In this document: piece after piece, positions 17,421 to 24,699 of the stretch
Layout of the letters: each line of letters starts with the position of its first letter
Position numbering within the stretch: the stretch's first letter is position 1
Notes under the pieces: generated by a model
The model's input: the letters and a program-made list of their open reading frames with translations, nothing else
What the model was told of the DNA's origin: nothing
Database searches by the model: none
Source of the DNA: Streptomyces sp. B21-105
GTDB taxonomy: Bacteria > Actinomycetota > Actinomycetes > Streptomycetales > Streptomycetaceae
Length of the DNA stretch: 64,000 bases
Assembly (NCBI RefSeq): GCF_036898465.1
Contig: NZ_JARUMJ010000001.1
Coordinates: 6,572,001 to 6,636,000 of the forward strand
Direction of reading: 5' to 3'
Position numbers and translations under genes: made by a program

Positions 17421-17612
17421 CTAGCGGACGCGGCAGCGGTGGGTGCGGGCGGCGAGCTGGGCGGCGCTCTGGCTGGAGTAGTCGGCGGACCAGCCGCAGC
17501 GGTCGGCGGTGCAGACGGCGGCGTGCTTGGTGTGGCCGTTGCGGTCGCGGTGGGTGCCGATCTGCACAGGGCCGATCCGCATGACGGAGTGGAAGTTGTC
17601 GCGAGCAGGCAT
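17421..17612 (-). CDS. Small mobile-element transfer protein
   Basis: A 63-residue basic protein starting MPARDNFHSVMRIGPVQIGT, with a CTADRCGW segment and a C-terminal RTHRCRVR; the Cys and His residues could bind zinc. Similar short proteins occur at this position in pSAM2-type elements and are usually called transfer proteins, without a proven activity. The ATG at 17612 follows AAGGGACAACC. A short stretch of its coding sequence also resembles part of the intergenic repeats around the GGDEF gene (CGGCGTGCTTGG). Confidence 0.65.
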   Translation of the reverse strand: MPARDNFHSVMRIGPVQIGTHRDRNGHTKHAAVCTADRCGWSADYSSQSAAQLAARTHRCRVR

Positions 17613-17633
17613 GGCGGTGGTTGTCCCTTCGGG

Positions 17634-18305
17634 TCAGGCGAGTTGGGCGGCGATGGCGTCGGCGAGGTGGGGCGGGACGCCGAGGCGGGCGCGCAGGGTG
17701 TCGGTGTCGATCGGGCCGCCGGTACGGGCGCGGTAGTCGTCGGCGACCTTGCGGGCGTGGTCGACGAGGACGGCGGGAACCGCGGGTGCCGGGTCGGCGG
17801 CCGGGAGGGCCGGGGGCTCTTCCACCGGGGTGGGCGAGGACTCGGGCTCCAGTACGGGCGCGGGCTCGGGGAGCGGCTCGGGGTCGGTGGCGGAGTCGAG
17901 TTCCGGGGCCGGGGCGGGTGTCGGCGGAGTGGGTGTGTGGTTGGCGGAGTGGGCGAGGAGGGTGCCGCCGAGGAAGGCGAGGGCGGGCCATCCGGCGATG
18001 CCCAGGCGCAGCAGGGCGGGCGGGTCGGCCAGGTCGAGGAACCCGGCGGTGGCGACGTTTGCGCCGAGGGAGGCGAACAGGGCGATGAGGAACCAGCACC
18101 AGGCAAGCCGGGACGGGCCCTCGGAGCGCAGTCGTCGCCAGGCGGCGACCAGGAGCAGGTCCACGCTGATCGGGTAGGCCCAGGCCTTCCAGCCGTCCTG
18201 CCCGGCAGCGGCAGCGAGGTCGTGCAGGTGGGCGAAGGACAGCGCTCCGGCGATGACGGCCTGGACCAGGACGGCGTCAACACGCAGGCCGTGACGGGCG
18301 GCCAT
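17634..18305 (-). CDS. spdB: SpdB-like DUF2637 membrane protein
   Basis: A 223-residue protein. Four hydrophobic segments in the first 115 residues (AVLVQAVIAGALSFAHLHDLA, AYPISVDLLLVAAW, LAWCWFLIALFASLGANVATAG, GWPALAFLGGTLLA) are typical of DUF2637. A Pro/Glu-rich linker and a C-terminal helix-turn-helix-like domain (ARKVADDYRARTGGPIDTDTLRARLGV) follow. SpdB proteins bind DNA and peptidoglycan and help spread the transferred element within the recipient. The start ATG overlaps the stop of the gene before it (TGATG). Confidence 0.85.
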   Translation of the reverse strand: MAARHGLRVDAVLVQAVIAGALSFAHLHDLAAAAGQDGWKAWAYPISVDLLLVAAWRRLRSEGPSRLAWCWFLIALFASLGANVATAGFLDLADPPALLRLGIAGWPALAFLGGTLLAHSANHTPTPPTPAPAPELDSATDPEPLPEPAPVLEPESSPTPVEEPPALPAADPAPAVPAVLVDHARKVADDYRARTGGPIDTDTLRARLGVPPHLADAIAAQLA

Positions 18306-18469
18306 CAGGACCCCTCACCGGGCATGGCGGGCGGCTGGGGGAGCGAGGCGGCCAGGGCGGGGCTGACGGCGTCGACGAAGTCGAGGTCCGCGCCGGTGGT
18401 GTCGGCGTACAGGGCGAGCTGGCCGAGGAGTAGGACGGTGCGGGCGAAGTCCTCACAGTCGGGGCACAT
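18305..18469 (-). CDS. Small AICE protein of unknown function
   Basis: A 54-residue protein (MCPDCEDFARTVLLLGQLAL) with a CxxC pair at its start and a helical middle. I chose ATG 18469 because GGGAG precedes it at a good distance; a longer form from 18496 is possible. Its stop overlaps the SpdB start, so the two are translationally coupled. It lies between the transfer ATPase and spdB. I do not recognise a family. Confidence 0.6.
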   Translation of the reverse strand: MCPDCEDFARTVLLLGQLALYADTTGADLDFVDAVSPALAASLPQPPAMPGEGS

Positions 18470-18551
18470 GACGGGGGTTCTCCCTTCATTAGGCATGGCA
18501 GGGGTAGGGACCGGGCGCGAAGCGGTCGCGCCGACCGTGGAGCGGGGTGGG

Positions 18552-19904
18552 TCAGGCTGTGGCGGGAGCGGTCTCGGTCAGCTGCTCGACTGCCGGGGCG
18601 GTGCCGGTCAGCTCGGGCCGGAAGGGTGCGAGTTCGGGCAGGTCCGGGGTGCGGTTGGCGTGCCGGTTGCAGGTGTTGACGGCCTGGCGCAGGGAGGTGT
18701 GCGGGGCGCGGATGCGGTGCCAGCCTCCGGTGGAGTCCCCGGCGATGGCGACCCCGCGCAGTTCGGCGGGGATCTGGATGGCGGCCAGGACGGCGTCGGG
18801 GGAGATGTCGCCGAAGGCCATTTTGGCGCTCGTTTCGTCGTTGACGCGGTGGGCGGTGCGGCCGGTGAGCTGGGCGCGGAGCATGGTGATGCCGTCGCCG
18901 AGTTCGGAGCCGAAGCGCTGCCCGCAGATCTCGAGGTAGATGCCGGCCGCGCGGCCGAGCTGGGCGAGGCGGACCAGGGCCTTGATGATCCGGTCGCGGC
19001 GCGGGTCGCTCTTCTTCGTGGCGAGCGCGAGTTCGGCGACCTCGTCGACCAGGACCACGACCGGCACGGGCCGCAGGTGTTCGGGCAGGTCCCAGATGTC
19101 GGCGGCTATCTCCGCGTCCGCGATGGCGGATGTGATGCGCTGTTCGGCGCGGATGACCTGGTAGACGCCTTCCATGCGGGACACGAGGGCGTTGAGCAGC
19201 TCGGCGGCGGTTTCGGGGTTGTCGGCGAGGGCGGAGAAGCGGCGGGCGAGAGGGAACAGCTCCACGCCCTGTTTGCAGTCGATGCCGACCAGGGCGACGT
19301 CCATCGGCGCGAGTTCGGCGACCAGGTTGCGCAGGTAGACCGACTTCCCGGACTCCGTAGCGCCGAGGGTGAGGGCGTGCGGGACGGCCCGGTAGTCGCG
19401 GTAGTGGACCGAGCCGTCTTCGCGCAGGGCGACGGGGACGAGCATCGGGCGGGTGTCGGCGGTGGCGGGCATCTGCACCCGCTTGAGGACGTCATAGCCG
19501 GTCATCCGCACTTCGACGACCCCGGAGCGCAGCTCACGCGAGGTGACCCCGTACATCGAGAACGAGTGCCGAAGCCGGTCTGAGGAGGCGGCGACGTCGA
19601 AGGCGTCCTGTCCGGGCCGTAGCCCCAGCCGCAGGACCAGGCCGGTCCGGGTCGGCCGGACGCGCAGGATGCGCGGCGGGCGGCACGGGGGGACCTCTCG
19701 GTTGGCGATGCGGGCCAGGGCGAGCCGCCAGCGCGAGGGCGGGACAGTCAGCCCGCAGGCGTCCATGACGGAGGCGTAGCGGACCAGGACCCGCAGCGTG
19801 GCGAGGGTGACGCCGAAGGTCATCCAGTACCAGGCGGGATGCCGCCACCGCAGGAGACCCGCGGCGGCGACGACCAGCACCAGCGCGACCGTGAAGACGG
19901 TCAT
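18552..19904 (-). CDS. traSA: FtsK/SpoIIIE-type DNA transfer protein (TraSA-like)
   Basis: A 450-residue protein starting at ATG 19904 (MTVFTVALVLVVAAAG). Two N-terminal membrane segments are followed by the motor domain, with Walker A GATESGKS at about residue 180 and Walker B VVVLVDEVAEL at about residue 281, then LAQLGRAAGIYLEICGQR. A C-terminal DNA-binding region follows. In AICEs one such hexameric translocase moves double-stranded DNA into the recipient and replaces a type IV secretion apparatus. The start lies two bases after the stop of the Pra-like gene, so they are coupled. It would recognise a clt locus elsewhere on the element. Confidence 0.92.
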   Translation of the reverse strand: MTVFTVALVLVVAAAGLLRWRHPAWYWMTFGVTLATLRVLVRYASVMDACGLTVPPSRWRLALARIANREVPPCRPPRILRVRPTRTGLVLRLGLRPGQDAFDVAASSDRLRHSFSMYGVTSRELRSGVVEVRMTGYDVLKRVQMPATADTRPMLVPVALREDGSVHYRDYRAVPHALTLGATESGKSVYLRNLVAELAPMDVALVGIDCKQGVELFPLARRFSALADNPETAAELLNALVSRMEGVYQVIRAEQRITSAIADAEIAADIWDLPEHLRPVPVVVLVDEVAELALATKKSDPRRDRIIKALVRLAQLGRAAGIYLEICGQRFGSELGDGITMLRAQLTGRTAHRVNDETSAKMAFGDISPDAVLAAIQIPAELRGVAIAGDSTGGWHRIRAPHTSLRQAVNTCNRHANRTPDLPELAPFRPELTGTAPAVEQLTETAPATA

Positions 19905-19906
19905 GA

Positions 19907-20263
19907 TCAGGCCGCCTTCGAGGACGCGGCAGCGGCGACCAGCGACGTGACGGCCACCGCGCGGAAGGCGATGCCGTGCCGCTTCTGACCGTTGAAGTCG
20001 TTCTCCCACGGCCGGGCGACTAGGCCCGTGAGAGCGACCGGCGTACCCATGGCCAGCTCACCGGAGATACCCGGCTCCGGGACCGCGATGGACAGGATCT
20101 CGACCTCGTCGTTCGCCGCGAACATCACGTCTACGGTCATCATCTTCGCGCCGGTCTCCATGTCGGTGGCGATCTCACCGGTACGGCGGTCCTTCACCTT
20201 GGGCTGCGGGGTCTTGGCGACCATCACGGTCGCGGCAGAGGTGTCCACGGGGATCTGACGCAT
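19907..20263 (-). CDS. Pra-like AICE regulator (replication/integration/excision activator family)
   Basis: A 118-residue protein from ATG 20263, with ribosome site AGGAGA. It begins MRQIPVDTSAATVMVAKTPQ and contains DRRTGEIATDMETGAKM and VARPWENDFNGQKRHGIAF, the pattern of proteins called plasmid replication, integration and excision activators after pSAM2 Pra. My link to Pra rests on recollection of that family. It sits at the head of the minus-strand transfer operon, facing the HTH regulator, with a palindrome between them. Confidence 0.6.
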   Translation of the reverse strand: MRQIPVDTSAATVMVAKTPQPKVKDRRTGEIATDMETGAKMMTVDVMFAANDEVEILSIAVPEPGISGELAMGTPVALTGLVARPWENDFNGQKRHGIAFRAVAVTSLVAAAASSKAA

Positions 20264-20363
20264 CGTCTTGTCTCCTGCTGTAGCGGGTTCTTGACCGACT
20301 CCCGTCGGTGAGAACAGGAGACCGCGAGAGGGGGTGGACGCATCACGGCCCGTATGGACGTTT

Positions 20364-20395
20364 GGGGACGTCTGAGCTATCGTCAAAACGTCCCC
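20364..20395. promoter_or_regulatory. Inverted repeat in the divergent control region of the AICE
   Basis: Arms GGGGACGT (20364-20371) and ACGTCCCC (20388-20395) are perfect and 16 bases apart. The site lies between the start of the minus-strand transfer operon (20263) and the plus-strand HTH gene (20420). It is the obvious candidate operator for that regulator. The distance to both starts suits control of both promoters. Confidence 0.6.
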
Positions 20396-20419
20396 GAGGT
20401 GTCCCAGGAAGGGCAAGCC

Positions 20420-21151
20420 ATGGCGAACGAGCGTCTGCGCGCGGCGATTTCAGCGAAGGGCGAGACCATCCAGTCCGTGGCTCAGCACGTCGGAGTCGAC
20501 CCCAAGAGCGTGGAGCGCTGGATCACGACCGACCGCACGCCGCATCGAGGGCACCGCTGGAAGGCCGCGAGCTACCTCGGCGTCGACGAGGTCTACCTGT
20601 GGCCGGCCGTCGAGAAGCAGGCCGAGACGGCGAGCACGTCCGAGCTCATCACGTACTACCCGCACCGGGGCGCGGTGCCGGCCGCTCTGTGGTCATCGCT
20701 CATCGAGAAGGCGGCGGACCAGGTGGACATCCTCGTGTACGCGGGGCTGTTCCTCTTCGACAACCACCCTGACCTGCCGTACGAGTTGGCCGACAAGGCC
20801 AAGTCCGGGGCTCAGGTGCGCGTCCTCCTCGGCGACCCGGAGTCGGAGATGGTCCGCCAGCGCGGCGAAGAGGAAGGCATAGGGGACGACCTGGCCGCGC
20901 GCGCCCGGATCACCCGGCGCTACCTCGAACCCGCGATGAAGACGCCAGGTGTGGAGATCCGGCTGCACGACACGATCCTCTACAACTCGATCTACCGCTT
21001 CGACGACGACGTGCTCGTGAACCCGCACGTGCTCGGCGCTCCCGCCGGACAGAACCCGGTCCTGCACTTCCGCTACATCCCTGGCGCCCGCACGTTCCGG
21101 CACTACATGCGGAGCTTCGACTACACATGGGAGCGGGGGCGGCCCGCCTAG
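20420..21151 (+). CDS. HTH regulator with C-terminal PLD-like DUF5919 domain
   Basis: A 243-residue protein from ATG 20420 after AGGAAGGGC. The N-terminal HTH (AISAKGETIQSVAQHVGVDPKSVERWITTDRTPHRGHRWKAA) is XRE-like and covers about residues 8-50. The rest (DILVYAGLFLFDNHPDLPYELADK, VRVLLGDPESEMV, EIRLHDTILYNSIYRFDDDVLVN) matches the DUF5919 pattern, related to phospholipase-D-like folds but without two clear HKD motifs. It is transcribed divergently from the transfer operon and probably represses it, perhaps in response to a ligand or phosphodiester signal. The DUF5919 role is unproven. Confidence 0.8.
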   Translation: MANERLRAAISAKGETIQSVAQHVGVDPKSVERWITTDRTPHRGHRWKAASYLGVDEVYLWPAVEKQAETASTSELITYYPHRGAVPAALWSSLIEKAADQVDILVYAGLFLFDNHPDLPYELADKAKSGAQVRVLLGDPESEMVRQRGEEEGIGDDLAARARITRRYLEPAMKTPGVEIRLHDTILYNSIYRFDDDVLVNPHVLGAPAGQNPVLHFRYIPGARTFRHYMRSFDYTWERGRPA

Positions 21152-21185
21152 CTCAACTGCGGGCCCGTCGTGCGAGGCTGGAAAC

Positions 21186-21656
21186 ATGGCCCGCGTCGAC
21201 TACATCAACGATCCGAACGCCCCGAAGGCGAACAGCATCGTCCCCTCGGTCACCGCCGTTGCGTGCAACGAGGCTGGAGAGGTCCTGCTCATCCACAAGA
21301 CCGACAACAACCTATGGGCCCTGCCGGGTGGCGGCGTCGACGTCGGCGAGTCGGTCGCGGACGCCGCGGTGCGCGAGACCAAGGAAGAGACCGGCTTCGA
21401 CGTCGAGGTGACAGGCCTGGTCGGTCTCTACACCGACCCCGGCCACGTCATGGCCTACGACGACGGCGAAGTACGTCAACAGTTCTCGATCTGCTTCACG
21501 GCCCGCATCACCGGGGGCGAGCTGCGCACCAGCAGCGAGAGCAAGGAAGTAGCGTTCGTCGACCCGAGCAGGCTGGATGACCTGAACATCCACCCGTCCA
21601 TGCGTATGCGGATCGACCACGGGTTGGCCGGCCGGGCAGAGCCCTACATCGGCTGA
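21186..21656 (+). CDS. NUDIX hydrolase carried by the AICE
   Basis: A 156-residue NUDIX protein 34 bases after the HTH-DUF5919 gene and on the same strand. The box GGGVDVGESVADAAVRETKE plus ETGF fits the consensus exactly. Substrate unknown. pSAM2-type elements often carry a NUDIX gene next to the regulatory gene, so it may adjust a signal nucleotide or control the element. Its 3' end overlaps the convergent HD-domain gene by 13 bases. Confidence 0.9.
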   Translation: MARVDYINDPNAPKANSIVPSVTAVACNEAGEVLLIHKTDNNLWALPGGGVDVGESVADAAVRETKEETGFDVEVTGLVGLYTDPGHVMAYDDGEVRQQFSICFTARITGGELRTSSESKEVAFVDPSRLDDLNIHPSMRMRIDHGLAGRAEPYIG

Positions 21657-22204
21657 TGAACCATGCGGGCACGCGTCCGCTCGACAGCGCCCTTGAGGTA
21701 CGGCCGCGCGTTGCTGATCGCGTTGTGCACTTCGCTGCCCGGCTCGTAGCGGACGAGGATCTCGTCAATGCGGGTGTCGAAGTCGAAGGACTGCCCCGCG
21801 GGGCCCGTCGTCATGTCGGCCATGATCAGAGCGTCCAGGACCGGCGAGTCTTCCCGCTCGTAGACGGCCAGCTCCGCAGTGAGACCGCGCTGCTCTGCCT
21901 CATAAACGGCACCGGAGTGATGGGCGACCAGTCGTACGAGACGCGCCGGCGCACCCAGCGTTTCCAGATGACGCGCGCCATCGATGGGGTGGAAGCCGGT
22001 GTCACGCAACTCGGGGGCGTAGCCGATGTCGTGCAGCCATGCGGCGGCGACGAGGAGATCACGGTCAGCCTCAGACACAGCCCCGGCGATCTCTTGCGCC
22101 CGAGCGGCCACGGCCTGAGTGTGCAGCCAGCGGTTCCCGAGCGGAGGCAGCAGGGACTCGGCGAGGTCCGCCGCCCCTTGGGGTGTGTCCAGTGCAGAAG
22201 GCAT
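21644..22204 (-). CDS. HD-domain protein (predicted phosphohydrolase)
   Basis: A 186-residue protein with a full HD motif set: His in NRWLHTQAV, HD in AAAWLHDIGY at about residue 58, HH in LVAHHSG, and Asp in ALIMADMTTG. Such metal-dependent enzymes cleave phosphate monoesters or diesters, often of nucleotides. I chose ATG 22204; an upstream ATG at 22231 is also in frame. It overlaps the NUDIX gene tail-to-tail by 13 bases, so the two could interfere by antisense RNA. Confidence 0.85.
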   Translation of the reverse strand: MPSALDTPQGAADLAESLLPPLGNRWLHTQAVAARAQEIAGAVSEADRDLLVAAAWLHDIGYAPELRDTGFHPIDGARHLETLGAPARLVRLVAHHSGAVYEAEQRGLTAELAVYEREDSPVLDALIMADMTTGPAGQSFDFDTRIDEILVRYEPGSEVHNAISNARPYLKGAVERTRARMVHQPM

Positions 22205-22690
22205 GGATGGAACGGTAGCCGAGGCGAGCACGGAGCCGACAGGCCACGATCCAGCGGTTCGTGATCACGAGCGCGGTACGACTTTCCCTACATCATCAAG
22301 AGCCCGCGCACGGCGCGGGCGCGCGCCGCCTCTGCGGCGCGGCCTGCCTCCTGTCTGCGCCCCGGCTGGCCGCGCCCGGCGGCGCGCTACGTGCTGCGGG
22401 CGGAAGCGAGGAAGTCACCCGCAGGTCAAGGACATGCCTCCGGCGGGGGCGCTCAGGCTCCAGGATGGCAGGGGCACCGTTCGCGAGTGCCGGCCGTGAG
22501 TGGCTGATGCGGGAGCTCTCATCCCGTCTGCCGTCGACCCAGGCAGAGCCGAGCAGTCGCGGCCCAGGGCGTCAAGGTCGTTCGTACAGTGGCGCGCTCC
22601 ACCTTGACGCCCTGAACCACGCCCGCTCCACGGTGTGTGGGTCGACGGCAGACGGGATGAGAGCAGGTTGCGGTTGGTTGGAGTAGGCCG
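22205..22690. other. 486-base noncoding region of the AICE with three strong hairpins
   Basis: No supportable gene lies here. Two perfect hairpins stand side by side: GCCCGCGC/GCGCGGGC (22302-22320) and CGCGCCGC/GCGGCGCG (22322-22341). A third has 14-base perfect arms, 22565-22578 and 22601-22614, with a 22-base loop. The region could hold the cis-acting transfer locus (clt), the replication origin, or terminators of the minus-strand gene at 22691. I cannot tell which. Confidence 0.6.
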
Positions 22691-23080
22691 TCAACCACCT
22701 GTCACAACGGGAACGATCACCGCTGCAACGGCAGACAGCAGGCCTCCAACAGCCAGAACACCATTGAACTTCTCTTTGGCCGTGGGGAACACGGAACGGC
22801 TCACGTCTCCGACCTTGCTGCGCAGGACAATCAGCTTGAGTTTCTGCCACCTGTGTTGGCGGTTGCGACACCCCATCAATACCCCGTAGGCGTTGTTGCG
22901 GCAGTAGGTCCGCCCGTCCCTGTTGACTGCTCCGCACCAGACTGGCACTTGGAACGAGGCATAGGCCGACACCGCGACCGACAGAGCCACAATGACTGGT
23001 AGCGACCATTGTTGGCTCCAGGCAACGATCAACGCCGCAACCGCTATGTATCCCCAGTACAGACGCACCGCTTTCCCCAT
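22691..23080 (-). CDS. Membrane protein of unknown function, Cys/Asn-rich loop
   Basis: A 129-residue protein (from ATG 23080, MGKAVRLYWGYIAVAAL). Two N-terminal membrane segments are followed by a soluble loop with conserved-looking residues (VWCGAVNRDGRTYCRNNAYG and MGCRNRQHRWQKLKL), then a final membrane segment (VLAVGGLLSAVAAVIVPVV). The three cysteines and the CRNN motif recall small actinobacterial membrane proteins found in accessory regions, but I cannot name a family. Base composition is lower in G+C than the element core. It stands alone, in the accessory part of the AICE. Confidence 0.65.
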   Translation of the reverse strand: MGKAVRLYWGYIAVAALIVAWSQQWSLPVIVALSVAVSAYASFQVPVWCGAVNRDGRTYCRNNAYGVLMGCRNRQHRWQKLKLIVLRSKVGDVSRSVFPTAKEKFNGVLAVGGLLSAVAAVIVPVVTGG

Positions 23081-23344
23081 GGGTACGCAGAGTAGCGGCA
23101 CATGCGCGGAACGAACAGAGATGATCCAGACAGGACTGTGCGCGCCTCATCCATGCCCGTCGCGTCCGGAGGTGACGGGCGTAGGCGAGTATGCGCGACA
23201 ACCCCTGGGCCGAATCACCTGGTCAGGAGTCGTTTATGTGTGGTGGGTGTGGAGTTTGGCTCATGGTGACATCGATGCCACGAGCGGTTTCAAGATCACT
23301 TCGGTCTTGACTCGCCTATGAATCGCACCGTCCTAGGTGGATTT
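23081..23344. other. Intergenic region with terminator-like hairpin after the DUF6414 gene
   Basis: No gene is visible in these 264 bases. At 23290-23310 the arms TCAAGA and TCTTGA can pair around a TCACTTCGG loop, 35 bases past the DUF6414 stop on the minus strand, which suits a terminator. The composition is closer to 55-60% G+C than to the host average. Confidence 0.5.
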
Positions 23345-24298
23345 TTAGACGAAGATGGCCATGGGCAAAATTTGTACCGCCGGATGGTTAACGACCGGGT
23401 CGTTGGATTGCGTGGCAAACCCGGGAATGCTCGTCACTGAGCTCGCGAAATTATCCTCGCCCATTTTGCCCATTACGGTTCGGCGGGTCAGGTTGATGGA
23501 TTCGCCCTCACGAAGCACGCGGGTGACCTTGCCGAGGACGATGAAGTCGCCCGAGCTAAGCTTTTCTGCGACAGTGCTGTTGTAGTACTCGGAAGCGACT
23601 GTCAGGACACCTTTAATGCCTGCTGAGGTTTCAAGTACGACATCGTGAATCGGAGAAGATTCCAACTCTTCTTTCATCTTCTTGAGAATTCTGAATTCGA
23701 TGCTTTGATCAATCTCGTTAAATTGCTCAACGATCTCGGCAAGTGGGTTCGGTTCCGGCTGTGCAGCCTGCTCGCGGGTCTGCGGGTTGCCTGAGCGGCG
23801 GTTCGCTGAGCGTTGGGTTCGAGCCCCAGTGACGCCTTGGGACATCTCCTCCATGTAAGCCATGATTTGGCTCATCATTGCCAGGGTTTCCTCAAGTGGA
23901 TTCCCGGTGTAACGGCCCGACAGTTTGACGAAGTCTCCGGGCTTTACACTTGCTAGCTCCTCGCGGGTTTCCAGAACCTTTATCGCGCCGTCCTCTTGTA
24001 GGAATCCGTACAAACCATTAAATAGGCTCGCGGCGGTGTGATGTCGTGCGACCCGAGTCTCTGCGGTTTCTCCGGTGTGTCCCCCGGTTTCGGCGTTCAA
24101 TGACGCTTCAAGCCCAAGTAGGGCCCCCAGTGAGGGCAGTTTCATCTTTCCCGAGCCGCCGACTTTATTGTCTCTGCTCTTCTCTCGTTGGAGAGTCTCT
24201 TCGCTGGTGACGTAGACGCCGCCCTCCAAGTAGGCGAGAAAGCTGACCATCATCTGGACATCAAGGTAGAGAGGGTGCGCTAGCTGGTAGTCGGCCAT
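23345..24298 (-). CDS. DUF6414 family protein, low-G+C accessory gene of the AICE
   Basis: A 317-residue soluble protein starting MADYQLAHPLYLDVQMMVSF. The opening YLDVQMMVSFLAYLEGGV is the DUF6414 hallmark; middle motifs are LFNGLYGFLQEDGAIKVLETREEL and GDFVKLSGRYTGNPLEETLAMM, and the C-terminal half repeats the strand pattern (SSGDFIVLGKVTRVL). Function is unknown. Base usage is clearly foreign: one 60-base stretch at 23641-23700 has only 23 G or C. No good ribosome site precedes ATG 24298, and a longer form from 24382 is possible. As a lone gene at the element's edge it looks like recent cargo; a defence or stress role is only a guess. Confidence 0.7.
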   Translation of the reverse strand: MADYQLAHPLYLDVQMMVSFLAYLEGGVYVTSEETLQREKSRDNKVGGSGKMKLPSLGALLGLEASLNAETGGHTGETAETRVARHHTAASLFNGLYGFLQEDGAIKVLETREELASVKPGDFVKLSGRYTGNPLEETLAMMSQIMAYMEEMSQGVTGARTQRSANRRSGNPQTREQAAQPEPNPLAEIVEQFNEIDQSIEFRILKKMKEELESSPIHDVVLETSAGIKGVLTVASEYYNSTVAEKLSSGDFIVLGKVTRVLREGESINLTRRTVMGKMGEDNFASSVTSIPGFATQSNDPVVNHPAVQILPMAIFV

Positions 24299-24610
24299 AC
24301 CGTAGAGGTAGCACGCGCCAGGTGATCGAGGAATGATTTCCCGGAAATGGATAGACACGGCCTGGGGATCTGATAAAGGCATGGCAGGGGGCGGGCAGGC
24401 TTGCGCGACGACATGGCACAGGGATGACTTTGGTGGTGAGGCGCCCCCGTGGCCGTTGAGGGGGCATACCTGACTGGCCACCGTTGCCTTGTGAACCCGC
24501 CTGTTCTCACGGTCCACCACGCCCGCTATCGCGCGCCACCGATTCGCAGCCCCCGAGCCCCCTGGGCCGTCCCTGGGCCGTCCGAAGCCGACCAACGCTG
24601 ACAGTCAGCA
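24299..24610. other. Right end of the AICE, noncoding
   Basis: No gene is supported here. The stretch holds the promoter side of the DUF6414 gene and, near its right edge, two TGGGCCGT repeats. The sequence becomes host-like in composition towards 24600. Confidence 0.5.
24563..24581. repeat. Candidate right arm-type integrase sites (TGGGCCGT x2)
   Basis: TGGGCCGT occurs at 24563-24570 and 24574-24581, 11 bases apart, matching the spacing of the first two copies at the left end. The sites lie about 110-130 bases inside the shared core sequence. Confidence 0.55.
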
Positions 24611-24699
24611 CCCGCGGGTGACCACCCCCACCCCGCTCTGGCCTGGGCCCCCGCAGATGATCTGCCACACTGGACGTGTTATGCCTGCACCCGGAGAAC
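24611..24699 (+). repeat. attR region: element-borne substitute promoter and first codons of rlmN
   Basis: This is the right copy of the 89-base duplication. It keeps the spacing of the left copy exactly but differs at about 16 positions. It ends in the shared CCCGGAGAAC (24690-24699). Since the sequence left of it belongs to the element, this copy must have arrived with the element and now provides the promoter region and codons 1 to about 6 of rlmN. Confidence 0.8.

Larger units (their letters stand above)
13099..24699. mobile_element. Integrated pSAM2-like AICE (about 11.6 kb) in the 5' end of rlmN
   Basis: The element is bounded by the shared 10-base sequence CCCGGAGAAC at 13099-13108 and 24690-24699. 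From left to right it holds a tyrosine integrase, an excisionase, a RepSA-type replication initiator, a small zinc-ribbon-like protein, a GGDEF protein, SpdD-like and SpdB-like membrane proteins, an FtsK/TraSA-type DNA translocase, a Pra-like protein, a divergent HTH regulator, a NUDIX enzyme, an HD-domain protein, a membrane protein and a DUF6414 protein. This set is that of actinomycete integrative and conjugative elements, which excise, replicate by rolling circle and move as double-stranded DNA through one FtsK-like protein. All core functions look intact, so the element may be active. Confidence 0.9.

Noticed and set aside
13099..24699. A tRNA gene at the AICE attachment site
   Set aside because: No tRNA-like cloverleaf or T-loop consensus was found at either end; the target is the rlmN gene.
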